Shown piece by piece: positions 44,348 to 53,336 of a stretch of DNA of 64,000 nucleotides; positions within the stretch are counted from its first letter, which is position 1; each line of letters opens with the position of its first letter. The translations under genes were made by a program, and so were the position numbers. The stretch spans positions 1 through 64,000 of the forward strand of contig NZ_JAAWWD010000064.1 of NCBI RefSeq assembly GCF_021404545.1. Direction: 5' to 3'. Source of the DNA: Aestuariivita sp. (lineage in GTDB: Bacteria; Pseudomonadota; Alphaproteobacteria; Rhodobacterales; Rhodobacteraceae). The notes below the pieces were generated by a model. The model searched no databases, was not told the origin of the DNA, and saw nothing but the letters and a program-made list of their open reading frames with translations.

Positions 44348-45391
44348 TCAATAGGGCATGGGATGCGCACGATGGGCCTGATCGATCTCTGCCAGAACCT
44401 CATCGCTCAGCGTAACCTCGACCGACCCAAGGGCCCGCTCCAGATGCGCCATACGGGTCGCCCCGAAAATGGCCGAACACATGAAGGGCCGCGTTCGGCA
44501 CCAGGCCAGCGCCATATGCACCGGGTCGAGCCCGTGCTGCTGGGCGATCTCCAGATAAGCCCCCACAGCACCAAACACGCGCAGCGTCTTGCGCCCGCCC
44601 ATTTCTGGCACCAGTGACATGCGCGAGCCCTCGGGCACGGCGCCATCTTGATACTTGCCGGTCAAGAGCCCCGCGGCCAAAGGTGAGAACGCAATCAGTC
44701 CGACATCCTCGTTCACGCTGAGCTCGGCCAAATCGGTGTCGTAAAGCCTGCACAGCAGCGAGTATTCGTTTTGCATCGTGGCCACGCGCGGCCATCCCCG
44801 ACCCTCCGACAGGCGCAGCCATTGCGCGGTGCCCCAGGCGCTTTCGTTCGACAAACCGAAATAGCGGATCGTGCCACGATCCACCTCGCGCTGGAGCGCC
44901 TCAAGACACTCTTCCATATTGGCCAAGGTCGACGCGCGGTCCTGTGACGACGGATCATAAGTCCAGTTCTGCCGGAACATATAGCTGCCGCGATTGGGCC
45001 AGTGGAACTGGTAGAGATCAATCACATCGGTCTGCAACCGCTTGAGCGAGGACTCGATGGCCAACGGGATCGTCGCAGACGAGATCGGCGCACCGTCCCG
45101 CGCGGCCTGCATGCCTGCGCCGGAATGCTTGGTGGCCAGGATGTAGTCGCCCCGCCGCCCTGATGTCGCATTCCAAGTGCCGATGATCTCCTCGGTGCGG
45201 CCCAGGGTTTCGGGGCTGACAGGGTTAACGGGATACATCTCGGCCGTGTCGATGAAATTGATACCCGCCGCCAGCGCGCGGTCGATCTGGGCGTGGCCTT
45301 CGGCTTCGGTGGTCTGGGTGCCCCAGGTCATCGAGCCCAGGCACAGCTCGGAGACGGTCAGGCCAGTGCGGCCCAGCGGGTTCATCTTCAT
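44348..45391 (-). CDS. Aldo/keto reductase (Tas/YghZ-like)
   Basis: The 347-residue NADPH-dependent reductase family protein has the tetrad Asp-Tyr-Lys-His: FIDTAEMYP (about 47-55), LATKHSG and YQFHWPNRGSYM. GL(S)NESAWG follows, as in the Tas subgroup. It lies downstream of the VOC and TRAP genes on the same strand, 97 bases after the VOC gene, and may be the last gene of that run. Substrate unknown. Confidence 0.9.
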   Translation of the reverse strand: MKMNPLGRTGLTVSELCLGSMTWGTQTTEAEGHAQIDRALAAGINFIDTAEMYPVNPVSPETLGRTEEIIGTWNATSGRRGDYILATKHSGAGMQAARDGAPISSATIPLAIESSLKRLQTDVIDLYQFHWPNRGSYMFRQNWTYDPSSQDRASTLANMEECLEALQREVDRGTIRYFGLSNESAWGTAQWLRLSEGRGWPRVATMQNEYSLLCRLYDTDLAELSVNEDVGLIAFSPLAAGLLTGKYQDGAVPEGSRMSLVPEMGGRKTLRVFGAVGAYLEIAQQHGLDPVHMALAWCRTRPFMCSAIFGATRMAHLERALGSVEVTLSDEVLAEIDQAHRAHPMPY

Positions 45392-45488
45392 GTCTTATGT
45401 CCTTGATTGCGTGCCCTAAACCTAAGGGTTGGCGCGCAAAGGGCAACGGCGGGCGCGCAGATTTCACCGCGCCCATGCGGTGCGAGCC

Positions 45489-46346
45489 TCATGCCGGTTC
45501 AAGCACCAGCACCGAGCCCACCGCATCGCGCCCCGCAACGGCAACCCCGGGGCCGTGGGGCCGGGTCTCGATCCCGGCATCGGCCAGATACGCGCGCGTG
45601 TCGTCCATGTCCGCCACCTGATAGTGATGCGCCACCGGAAACCCTCCGGTATGAACCGGGACGGCGACCATCAGAAGATCACCGTATTCCGACATGGCCG
45701 CCTCGGGCGACATCACTGCACAGATATCGCCGCGCCCGCCACGCATGCAGAACCCGGTCTCATCCGCCGTGTCGGCCGCGTGACCAAAGGACCGCTCGAA
45801 ATAGCTGCGATCCGCAACGGGGTCCGTTGACATAAGGCTCAGCCGGGTGAGGCGCTGCGCGCCATTGGCATGATCAGCATATTCCGGAATAAAGATCGTT
45901 TCGGGCTTGGGATGTTCAGAGAAAAACAGCGACACGTATTGCCGAACCGGGTGCCAGTTATAAAGCGAGGCCGACGCAGTCTGATCAAAGCTGCCATCGG
46001 GCATGATGACATCGCGGGAAAACTGCAAGATGTCGCCGGGCCGGAACCCCTCCGACAAAAGCCGCAGCGTCTCGGCACGCAGATCGTCGGAGGTCAGGCT
46101 GATATGGCAGAGCCCCTCACCGTCTTCCAGCCGCGGCATATAGAGTGCGGCAATGTCCGAGCGCGCGCCGAGGGTATAGACAAGCTCATGATACGTCTCG
46201 GGAAAATGGATGATCGCATTGGCCGAGCCGACCCCAATATGATGCGCGATCGGGCGCACGTTAAAGCCAAGGCGGCGCATCGTTTCCGAGGCCGCAACAA
46301 GATCGCGCACCAGAGTGACGGTATGATCAACGGATTTGCGCATCAT
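45489..46346 (-). CDS. VOC (glyoxalase-like) family protein 1
   Basis: The 285-residue protein has two VOC-fold halves (about 1-140 and 145-285), beginning KSVDHTVTLVRDL with a metal-type His at residue 7. It is related to glyoxalase-like domain PF13468 proteins. A second VOC protein is encoded at the other end of the operon. It follows the TRAP large-permease gene. It may act on the imported compound (isomerisation, ring opening or lyase chemistry), but the reaction cannot be told. Confidence 0.8.
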   Translation of the reverse strand: MMRKSVDHTVTLVRDLVAASETMRRLGFNVRPIAHHIGVGSANAIIHFPETYHELVYTLGARSDIAALYMPRLEDGEGLCHISLTSDDLRAETLRLLSEGFRPGDILQFSRDVIMPDGSFDQTASASLYNWHPVRQYVSLFFSEHPKPETIFIPEYADHANGAQRLTRLSLMSTDPVADRSYFERSFGHAADTADETGFCMRGGRGDICAVMSPEAAMSEYGDLLMVAVPVHTGGFPVAHHYQVADMDDTRAYLADAGIETRPHGPGVAVAGRDAVGSVLVLEPA

Positions 46347-46379
46347 GCGGTCCTTGTTGTTTTTGTCCTCCCTGCGCGG

Positions 46380-47696
46380 TCAATCGACCAACACCGACGG
46401 CAGCCACACCGCCAAAGCCGGGAACCAGAACACCAGCAGAAGGGTCAGCACCTGCGCTCCGATGAATGGAAGAACGCCCAGATACATGTGCTTGTAGGTG
46501 ATGTCAGCCGGCGCGATGGATCTGAGATAAAAAATCGACGGCGCCATGGGCGGCGTCAGGTACGAGGTCTGGATCACGATGATCATCAGCACCGCAAACC
46601 AGATCATGTCGATGTCGAAAGCATCGAAGATCGGGATGAAGATCGGCAGGCATATCAGCACCACCGACACCCAATCCAGAACGAACCCCGCGATAAAGAC
46701 CACCAGCAGCATCAACAGGATCACGCCGGTTTCGCCAAAACCGGTGGCGGTGAAGAGATCGCGCACCATCTCGTTGCCGCCATGGATACGGAAGGTGCCC
46801 GAAAAGATCGTACCGCCCACCACGATCATCAGGATCATGCTGTTCACGATCAGGGTCTGGCGCAGCGCGTCGAAAAAGCTGGACCAGGTGAACCGGCCAT
46901 AGGCGATGGTCAACAAGACCGTTGCCACCGCCCCGACCGAAGCGGCCTCGGTCGGGGAGGCGATGCCAAAGGTGATCGAGCCCAGCACCGCCACGATCAA
47001 CAGCACCATCGGCACCAACGCCACCAGCGTGATCCACAGCTTTTCGCCCAAAGGCACATCGGATTGGCTGGTGTCGCGCGGCGCCTTGGCCGGATAGAGA
47101 ATGCAGATGATCAGAACATAGGCGACAAAGAGGCTGACCATGATCAGCCCCGGCATCATCACTGCGGAAAACAGTTGTCCCACGGACATCTGTGCCACGG
47201 TGGCATAGATCACCACCACAATCGACGGCGGGATCATCGTGCCCAGCGACCCGCCCGCACAGATCACTCCGGCAATCAGCGCCTTGTCGTAATTTCGTGC
47301 CATCATCGCGGGGATCGCCATCACACCGATCAGCACCTCGACCGCGCCCACGATGCCGGTCGCCGCCGCCAGAATACCCGCCATTCCCATCGCCGCCAGT
47401 GCCAGCCCGCCGGGCAGCCGGTGCAGCCACATCTGAAGCGCCGTGAACAGTTTTTCGGCCACGCCGGAGCGTTCCAGCATGTATCCCATGAAGATAAAAG
47501 GCGGCACCGCGGAAAGGACAAAGCTCGATGCGGTCTGGTTGAGCCCGCCATAGAGCTGGTTGCCCACCGCGTCGCCAAAAAGCGGCCAGGCAAAAATCGC
47601 CGCCGTCACAAGCAACGAAAATGAGATCGGCAGGCCAAGAAAGATAAAGACGAACAGACAGGGCAGCATGAGCGCCGCCAGAACCTCACCGGACAT
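46380..47696 (-). CDS. TRAP transporter large permease (DctM-type)
   Basis: The 438-residue membrane subunit of a tripartite ATP-independent periplasmic transporter has about twelve hydrophobic spans and the typical segments LFIFLGLPISFSLL-like start, GGSLGTMIPPSIVVVIYA (about 178-195) and LVLDWVSVVLICLPIF. Its start codon overlaps the stop of the small-permease gene. Imports an organic acid using a sodium gradient; substrate not identifiable. Order in the operon is DctP-DctQ-DctM. Confidence 0.95.
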   Translation of the reverse strand: MSGEVLAALMLPCLFVFIFLGLPISFSLLVTAAIFAWPLFGDAVGNQLYGGLNQTASSFVLSAVPPFIFMGYMLERSGVAEKLFTALQMWLHRLPGGLALAAMGMAGILAAATGIVGAVEVLIGVMAIPAMMARNYDKALIAGVICAGGSLGTMIPPSIVVVIYATVAQMSVGQLFSAVMMPGLIMVSLFVAYVLIICILYPAKAPRDTSQSDVPLGEKLWITLVALVPMVLLIVAVLGSITFGIASPTEAASVGAVATVLLTIAYGRFTWSSFFDALRQTLIVNSMILMIVVGGTIFSGTFRIHGGNEMVRDLFTATGFGETGVILLMLLVVFIAGFVLDWVSVVLICLPIFIPIFDAFDIDMIWFAVLMIIVIQTSYLTPPMAPSIFYLRSIAPADITYKHMYLGVLPFIGAQVLTLLLVFWFPALAVWLPSVLVD

Positions 47697-48295
47697 CAGA
47701 TCGTTCCTCGGGCAGGTTGCGCGCGCTCCAGCACGTCCTGACCCGGCGCAGGTACCGCATGCGGATCAAAGATCCCGATCAGATGACGGATCAGGTGCAA
47801 CACGACCTGCAAGGCCAAACCCAAAAGCCCGATCGCGATGCCCGCAAGAAACGGCCAGATCAGCGGCTCCCAGGTGCTCATGTTCTCGACTGTGCCGCGC
47901 TCGAACGCGCGCCAGGCCTTACGCACGGAGCTGTGGGTGGTGAGGTAAAGCAACGGCAGCAAGAGTGCGCTGTAAAACGCCGCGTTGATCAGATGCTGCA
48001 CCCTCAGCGGCAGGCGCGAGGACAGAAAATCGATCCGCACATGTTTTTCCCGCAAGAGCGTATAGCTCGCCCCCATCAGAAAAAGCGTGCCGTTGACCAT
48101 ATAGACGATATCGACCGACCAGATCGTGGGGGAGTTGAAGATCCGCCGCGCCACGACCTCGAAAAACATCACGCCGATCAGGACGACGATCATCACCTGA
48201 GCCACCACCGCAAGCCACCGGGAGACCCGGTCAAGCGGTGGCAAGAGCGTGTGGAGGAGGAAATCTTTCATCGCAGAGGTCGGCCTTTGATCCAT
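47696..48295 (-). CDS. TRAP transporter small permease (DctQ-type)
   Basis: The protein has about 199 residues and four membrane helices, with the conserved FEVVARRIFNSPTIWSVDI segment after helix 1 and EKHVRIDFLSSRL, both typical of DctQ. The start is uncertain: ATG at 48295 is used here, 48271 (MKDFLLHTLL) is equally possible, and neither has a strong ribosome site. It lies between the binding-protein and large-permease genes. Confidence 0.92.
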   Translation of the reverse strand: MDQRPTSAMKDFLLHTLLPPLDRVSRWLAVVAQVMIVVLIGVMFFEVVARRIFNSPTIWSVDIVYMVNGTLFLMGASYTLLREKHVRIDFLSSRLPLRVQHLINAAFYSALLLPLLYLTTHSSVRKAWRAFERGTVENMSTWEPLIWPFLAGIAIGLLGLALQVVLHLIRHLIGIFDPHAVPAPGQDVLERAQPARGTI

Positions 48296-48346
48296 CGGGT
48301 GAGGGTCGCGCACTGGAAACGGTCCGGGTGCGCGACCCGGTTTGGC

Positions 48347-49459
48347 TTATCGCGACGCGTGGTCCGTCACCATGTAGTAAGACCCTTCCTGCCAGCGGTC
48401 CTGAAAGCTGGTGATCGAGGCCAGCACCTTTTCCGGCCATGCGTTGCCATCCGCCGCGGCCTCACCCGCCACCCGGGTTGCCCAGGCCCGTGCGGCCACA
48501 CGGGCCTCGGCCTGAAATTCAGGCGAGAGTTCCAGCAGGGTGTTCTTGCCATCTGCGGCGCGCTGATTGATCTCCAGCACGGCGCCGATGTCTTCGTTGA
48601 TGGTGCGGAACATGCTGTCATAGGTCACCAGACGGGCGGCCACTTCCATGGCGCGCTTGTGCGCATCGGGCAATTCGGCCCATTTGTCTTGGTCGATCAT
48701 CAGCTCGAACGTCCAGGCAGGCGCGTGGATGCCGGGATAGATGATGTATTCCGCCGTCTCGTGATAACCTTGGCGCAGGTTTTCGGCCGGCAGAGAATAC
48801 TCCGCCAGATCGAGGCCCTTTTTCTCCAGCATCGAATAAACCTCGGAGCCGGGCACGGTGGTCGGCGACGCACCGAACGCCTCGCCCACGATGGCGGCCC
48901 AGTTGCCCAGCGTGCGGTATTTCAGATTGGCCAGATCCTCGGCATTTTGCACCGGCACGTGGCTGTGGGCGAACCATTCGGATGGCCCGCTGCCCAGAAC
49001 CATGGCATGCACATTCATCGTCTCGGCCCGGTGCTGGGTCAACAGCTCCTGACCGCCGCCGTAATAGGTCCAGGCCAGGAGGGAATCGGTACCAAGCCCG
49101 GTTGGAAAGCCGCCGATCATTGCATTGACCGGATCGGCAGTGCCCAGAAAGACGGTCGGCCAGTTGACCATGTCCACCAGCCCGTCATCCAGCGCCTCAT
49201 GCAGTTTGAACACGCTGCCCACGGTGCCTGCGGGCAGTGGCTGGATCTCGACCGCGCCGCCGGTCAGCTCGGCCACCAATTCGGCAAATGGTTTGGCGAT
49301 GTAGTTGAAGTAATTGCCGGTTTCCACGTCGATGGTGGCCAGACGAAAGGAATAATCGGCGCTGATTGCTTGGGTCGGCGCCGTGAATGACAGCGCCGCC
49401 AGGGTTGCGATGGCAACCGGCTTGGCGGTCCGTGCCGTCAGGCAGTTGAGAAGGGACAT
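48347..49459 (-). CDS. TRAP transporter substrate-binding protein (DctP-type)
   Basis: The 370-residue periplasmic binding protein has a signal peptide ending near residue 34 (APTQAISA-DYS). The mature part has DctP features: FAELVAELTGGAVEIQ, KYRTLGNWAAIVGEAFGASP (the conserved Arg that contacts the carboxylate is in KYRTLG) and a long C-terminal helix. A carboxylate ligand is therefore likely, but its identity is unknown. Encoded next to an acyl-CoA ligase, which suggests the ligand is activated to a CoA ester after uptake. Confidence 0.93.
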   Translation of the reverse strand: MSLLNCLTARTAKPVAIATLAALSFTAPTQAISADYSFRLATIDVETGNYFNYIAKPFAELVAELTGGAVEIQPLPAGTVGSVFKLHEALDDGLVDMVNWPTVFLGTADPVNAMIGGFPTGLGTDSLLAWTYYGGGQELLTQHRAETMNVHAMVLGSGPSEWFAHSHVPVQNAEDLANLKYRTLGNWAAIVGEAFGASPTTVPGSEVYSMLEKKGLDLAEYSLPAENLRQGYHETAEYIIYPGIHAPAWTFELMIDQDKWAELPDAHKRAMEVAARLVTYDSMFRTINEDIGAVLEINQRAADGKNTLLELSPEFQAEARVAARAWATRVAGEAAADGNAWPEKVLASITSFQDRWQEGSYYMVTDHASR

Positions 49460-49539
49460 AGTGTATCTCCTGGTTGGGTTGAGGGATGCCCGGCCGGTTA
49501 TCGTGCGCAGCCGGGTCGTTGATTTGGGTTTCGCGGCCG

Positions 49540-50547
49540 TCAGGGGGTGACAATCACCTTTCCGAAGGCACGGCGCCCTTCGAGCGCGGCAATCGCCGCG
49601 GGTGTCTCATCGAGCCCGTAGACCATATCGACCACCGGTTTCAGTTCACCGCATTTGACCAGGTCGAGAAGGGCGACGATGTCCTCCTTCTCCCACCCGT
49701 TGGAGCCGATGATGGATTGCTCGAACGTCCAGATGAACCGAATGTCGGTCTTGGGATCAAACCCGGCGGTGGCACCACAGGTCAGCATGCGGCCATGGCG
49801 CGACAGGGATCGCAATGCCGGGACCCAGGTGTCGCCGCCGGTGAAATTCACGATCACATCGACGCCGCCGCCGCCCGCGATGCGCGGCTTGCCATGCAGA
49901 TCCCAGATCTGGTCGCGAAAGGGCGCCTCGGTATAGTTGATCACCTCGTCCGCACCGATCGCGGTCAGCCGGTCCATCTTGTCCTGGGTCGAGGCGGCCG
50001 CGATCACATGCGCGCCCGCCAGCTTGGCCAGTTGCACACAACAGGTGCCCACGCCGCCCGACGCCCCCAGGATCAGCACCTTTTCACCCGCGCTGACCCG
50101 CCCGCGCGACACCATCATCCGGTAGGCCGTGCCATAGGCGCAAGGCAGGGCCGCGCCCTGCTCGAAGCTGACCGCGTCTGGCAGCGCGACAAGCTGATGA
50201 TCGGCAACCACCGCGCGCTCTGCCAGCCCGCCGTTTTCCATCTCGCCAAAGAGCTTGCCCGTCTTGCGGTTGATCGGATCGACCAGAATGCGGTCGCCCA
50301 CGGACCAGCCCTCGACATCTTCCCCCAGGGCTGTGATCACCCCGGCCGCGTCAATCCCCATGATCACCGGCAGCGGCACCTTGATCCCGGGCATGCCCCG
50401 CATGGTGAAAATGTCGTGGTAGTTGAGCGCGCAGGCCTTGACCTCGAACTGGACCTGCCCCGGACCCGGCTGAGGATCCGGAAATTCGGGGTCGAGAGCG
50501 ACATCATCGACGGTGCCGTGCTGGTGCAAGACCTGGGCCTTCATCAT
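49540..50547 (-). CDS. Zinc-independent quinone-oxidoreductase-like alcohol dehydrogenase (MDR family)
   Basis: The 335-residue medium-chain reductase has a GroES-like N terminus (YHDIFTMRGMPG) and the NADPH-binding motif GASGGVGTCCVQLAK (about 155-169). The catalytic-zinc Cys/His set is not evident, so enoyl reductase or quinone reductase chemistry is likely. Its ATG overlaps the ligase stop as ATGA. It may reduce an enoyl-CoA or unsaturated intermediate of the pathway. Confidence 0.88.
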   Translation of the reverse strand: MMKAQVLHQHGTVDDVALDPEFPDPQPGPGQVQFEVKACALNYHDIFTMRGMPGIKVPLPVIMGIDAAGVITALGEDVEGWSVGDRILVDPINRKTGKLFGEMENGGLAERAVVADHQLVALPDAVSFEQGAALPCAYGTAYRMMVSRGRVSAGEKVLILGASGGVGTCCVQLAKLAGAHVIAAASTQDKMDRLTAIGADEVINYTEAPFRDQIWDLHGKPRIAGGGGVDVIVNFTGGDTWVPALRSLSRHGRMLTCGATAGFDPKTDIRFIWTFEQSIIGSNGWEKEDIVALLDLVKCGELKPVVDMVYGLDETPAAIAALEGRRAFGKVIVTP

Positions 50548-52064
50548 CTGGTCCTTTCGGTAGGTTTGGCGTCGCGCGACAGGGACGCGGCCCGCGCGAT
50601 CAATGCCTTGCGATCCGGTTTGTTGGTGCCTGACAGTGGCAGCGCGTCAAGAAAGACGACAAATCGCGGGTGCTGATAGGCCGGAGCGTTCTCAAGCGCG
50701 AAGGTCTTTATCTCGGCCTCGGTCACCTCGGCACCCGGGCGGCGCACGACAAAGGCCGCAGGCAATTGCCCCTTGATACTGTCGGCGACCGGAACCACCG
50801 CGATCTGCGCAATGGCGGGGTGCCGCAAAAGCATCGCCTCCACATCGCCGGGATGAATGTTCTCGCCGCCGCAGACAAACATATCGTCAGCCCGATCGAC
50901 GAAGGAATAGAACTCATCCGCATCGCGGCGCATCACGTCGCCGGTATTGTACCAGCCATCGCGAAGACTTTGCGCGGTTTTCTCGGGCAGGTTCAGATAG
51001 CCGGGCATCACGACGGGGCTCTTGACCCAGAGCGTGCCCTCATCCGGGGTCGGGCCATCGCGCAATTCGATCTCGGCAAAGCGCGACGCCACACCGATTG
51101 CGGGCCAGGGCGTGGGGCGGCCATCGGGATGGGGCATGAAGGCGGTCGGCCCGGATTCGGTGGTGCCATAACTGTTGGCGATGCGCACGCCGGGAAAGGT
51201 TGCGGCCAACTGCTCCATCAGCGCCTTGGGAAAGGGCGAAGAGCCGACGATGATCGTATCAACGGATGTAAGATCGAGCGTTTCTATCAGATCGGTTTCA
51301 CGCAAGATCAGGGCGGCCATCGTGGGAATGCCGGTCAGCAGGGTCACCCGGTTGCGCGCAATTGCCTTGAGATAACCGCGCGCGTCGAATGTCCGCATCA
51401 GAACGAATTGCGCCCCGCCGGCCACCACCATTTTGCTGAAAAACAGCCCGTTCATGTGATAGAGCGGGGCCGCGACCAGCGCCACGTCGTCGCATTTTTG
51501 GTCAAAACCGAACAATGCCGCTTCCAGGCTGTATCGGTATCCGCCATGGGTCAGCGGCACCCCCTTTGGCATACCGGTCGAGCCGGACGTGTAGAGGATA
51601 TTGGCAAAATCCGTCGGCGCCACATCCGCTACAGTTAGCGCGCCCGGGGCCATCAGCGCCTCCCAATCCGGGCCGTCCATCCGGATTTGCGGCACACTGT
51701 TATGCACAAGCGCGGTATGGGCGGTGTCGGCAAAGGCCAGCGCCACCTCCGCATCCCTGTGGATATGGGCGATCCGGTCGACAGGCAGCTTGAAATTCAC
51801 CGGCACCGCGCACAAGCCCGCGCGCATGATCGCGAAATAGGTGATCAGATAGCGTGCCGAATTGTCCGCGACGATGGAGATCCGCGTGCCCGGCGCATAG
51901 CCTGCCTCTTGCAGGCCCAGACCCAGAGCATCCGACTGCCGCCGCAGATCGCCATAGGTCACGATATGCTGGCTGTCATCGGGCAACACCTCGATCAGCC
52001 AGGTGTCGCTGTCGGCGCGCGCTTGGGGAAAGATATCCCCCAGATTTGACGTCACCGCCGCCAC
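50544..52064 (-). CDS. Class I adenylate-forming acyl-CoA ligase
   Basis: Activates a carboxylate with ATP and CoA. The 506-residue protein has the P-loop-like motif YTSGSTGMPKGVP (about 159-171), NSYGTTESGP, the motif YNTGDVMRRDADE and a conserved Lys in the C-terminal subdomain near GTNKPDRKAL. It resembles CaiC or long-chain ligases, but substrate specificity is not readable. The start is a GTG four bases after the thioesterase stop. With DctP it suggests import and activation of a carboxylic acid. Confidence 0.92.
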   Translation of the reverse strand: MAAVTSNLGDIFPQARADSDTWLIEVLPDDSQHIVTYGDLRRQSDALGLGLQEAGYAPGTRISIVADNSARYLITYFAIMRAGLCAVPVNFKLPVDRIAHIHRDAEVALAFADTAHTALVHNSVPQIRMDGPDWEALMAPGALTVADVAPTDFANILYTSGSTGMPKGVPLTHGGYRYSLEAALFGFDQKCDDVALVAAPLYHMNGLFFSKMVVAGGAQFVLMRTFDARGYLKAIARNRVTLLTGIPTMAALILRETDLIETLDLTSVDTIIVGSSPFPKALMEQLAATFPGVRIANSYGTTESGPTAFMPHPDGRPTPWPAIGVASRFAEIELRDGPTPDEGTLWVKSPVVMPGYLNLPEKTAQSLRDGWYNTGDVMRRDADEFYSFVDRADDMFVCGGENIHPGDVEAMLLRHPAIAQIAVVPVADSIKGQLPAAFVVRRPGAEVTEAEIKTFALENAPAYQHPRFVVFLDALPLSGTNKPDRKALIARAASLSRDAKPTERTR

Positions 52065-52068
52065 GCGC

Positions 52069-52491
52069 CTAGCCCACGACCGCGCTGTAGGTGCCGCGCC
52101 CGATGGCGCAGAGACGGCCCTGATCGTCGGTCACGTCGATATCCACCACCGCCACGCTGCGCCCGATCCGGCGGGCGACCGCTTTGGCCGTCAATTCCGT
52201 CCCGCTGGAAGGGCGCAGGTAATCGACCCGGAAATTCATCGTCGGCACGCCACCGCCCACCGCCATGGCCACGGCGAAATCGCCCACCGTGTCGATCAGC
52301 GAGGCCACAGGTCCGCCGTGAAACTGACCTGTCATGGGGCCGCCGCGTTCCAGTTCGGGCCGAATCGGCATGGTCATTGTCACCGACCCTTCCCCCGCAT
52401 CCGCGTCCGTGACCTTCAGGCCCAGAAACGCGATGAAGGGAGAGGCGTCCATATGCCCCTGCACCTGCTGAATGGTCATCTCATAGGCCAT
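52069..52491 (-). CDS. PaaI-family hotdog thioesterase
   Basis: The 140-residue protein has the PaaI signature GQFHGGPVASLIDTVGDFA (about 59-77) with the HGG loop and catalytic-type Asp. Hydrolyses acyl-CoA, possibly to remove a dead-end CoA ester. It is placed between the ligase and the second VOC gene, each gap being short. The same operon's regulator also carries a hotdog domain. Confidence 0.92.
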   Translation of the reverse strand: MAYEMTIQQVQGHMDASPFIAFLGLKVTDADAGEGSVTMTMPIRPELERGGPMTGQFHGGPVASLIDTVGDFAVAMAVGGGVPTMNFRVDYLRPSSGTELTAKAVARRIGRSVAVVDIDVTDDQGRLCAIGRGTYSAVVG

Positions 52492-52506
52492 TGCGCGCGC
52501 GCCTCC

Positions 52507-53130
52507 TCAAGTGAATACGACCGTGCCGTTGGGTGTCGCGAATTGGGCCACGAACCCGGTCGAGGCCCCGGCATGAACCGGCACCGGACACCCGATGGCG
52601 GCATAGATTTCAGCCAGGGCCGTGGCCTCCGGGTCGAGCGCGTAGAACGCCTCCAGCGTGCAGCCCCCGGGGGTGGTGGCCGCTGGATGTGGGGAGCCTT
52701 GCCAGTCGATGAAGAACGGCAGCCGACCCGGCCACCGCGCGTCCGAGATGCGCAGGATTGACCAGTCCAGACACACACCTTCAGGTGTGGTGCGCGACAT
52801 CGCAATCGGATCCTCGACCGATACTCCGACGCTTTGTGCGGCCGCAGCGGTCGCCGACAGATCATCTGATTTCAGGGCAAAGGTGAAGAGCTTTGGCGCC
52901 GGCAGCGCCGCAATCGCCTCCCCCATCGTGCCCGACAGATCCTGCGCAGGATCCGGCGCAATCAGTTCGATATAGGTGCTGTCAGATAGTCCGCTCAGGG
53001 CGTTGCGTGTCCCAAAACCGGGATGACTGCCTCCGGTCACCGATGCGACTCCGGTCAACCGGTCGAAAAGCTGTGCACCAGCGTCCAGATCGGGCACCGC
53101 CCACAGCAGATGATCAAGCTCGATGTTCAT
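52507..53130 (-). CDS. VOC (glyoxalase-like) family protein 2
   Basis: The protein has about 207 residues, beginning MNIELDHLLWAVPDLDAGAQLF with a His near residue 7 and the two-halved VOC layout; glyoxalase-like domain PF13468 type. The start at 53130 gives the conserved N terminus. It is the first gene of the minus-strand operon, 60 bases downstream of the palindrome shared with the divergent hotdog-TetR gene. Reaction unknown. Confidence 0.82.
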   Translation of the reverse strand: MNIELDHLLWAVPDLDAGAQLFDRLTGVASVTGGSHPGFGTRNALSGLSDSTYIELIAPDPAQDLSGTMGEAIAALPAPKLFTFALKSDDLSATAAAAQSVGVSVEDPIAMSRTTPEGVCLDWSILRISDARWPGRLPFFIDWQGSPHPAATTPGGCTLEAFYALDPEATALAEIYAAIGCPVPVHAGASTGFVAQFATPNGTVVFT

Positions 53131-53190
53131 GCGTCCCCCAGGTATGCCAGGACCCGAGCCTTGACGGGCGTCGGGCACGTGGCCATAAAA

Positions 53191-53206
53191 TAACAAGCGC
53201 TTGTTA
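53191..53206. promoter_or_regulatory. Perfect 16-bp palindrome, probable operator of the hotdog-TetR regulator
   Basis: TAACAAGCGCTTGTTA is a perfect palindrome in the gap between the VOC gene (start 53130) and the regulator gene (start 53337). Its AACnAnCG...TnGTT form resembles sites of TetR-family repressors of acyl-CoA catabolism. Binding is inferred. Confidence 0.65.
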
Positions 53207-53336
53207 ACGTGAGCGACCTTACGTCAAGATGTCAACTGCATTCTGTGATATTAGATGGTATGGGGGTTAGACTGCTGGTTTATGAGGCGTGCAGAGACAG
53301 TGATCAAAGGATGACATACCCTCAGCCCTTGGCGGG

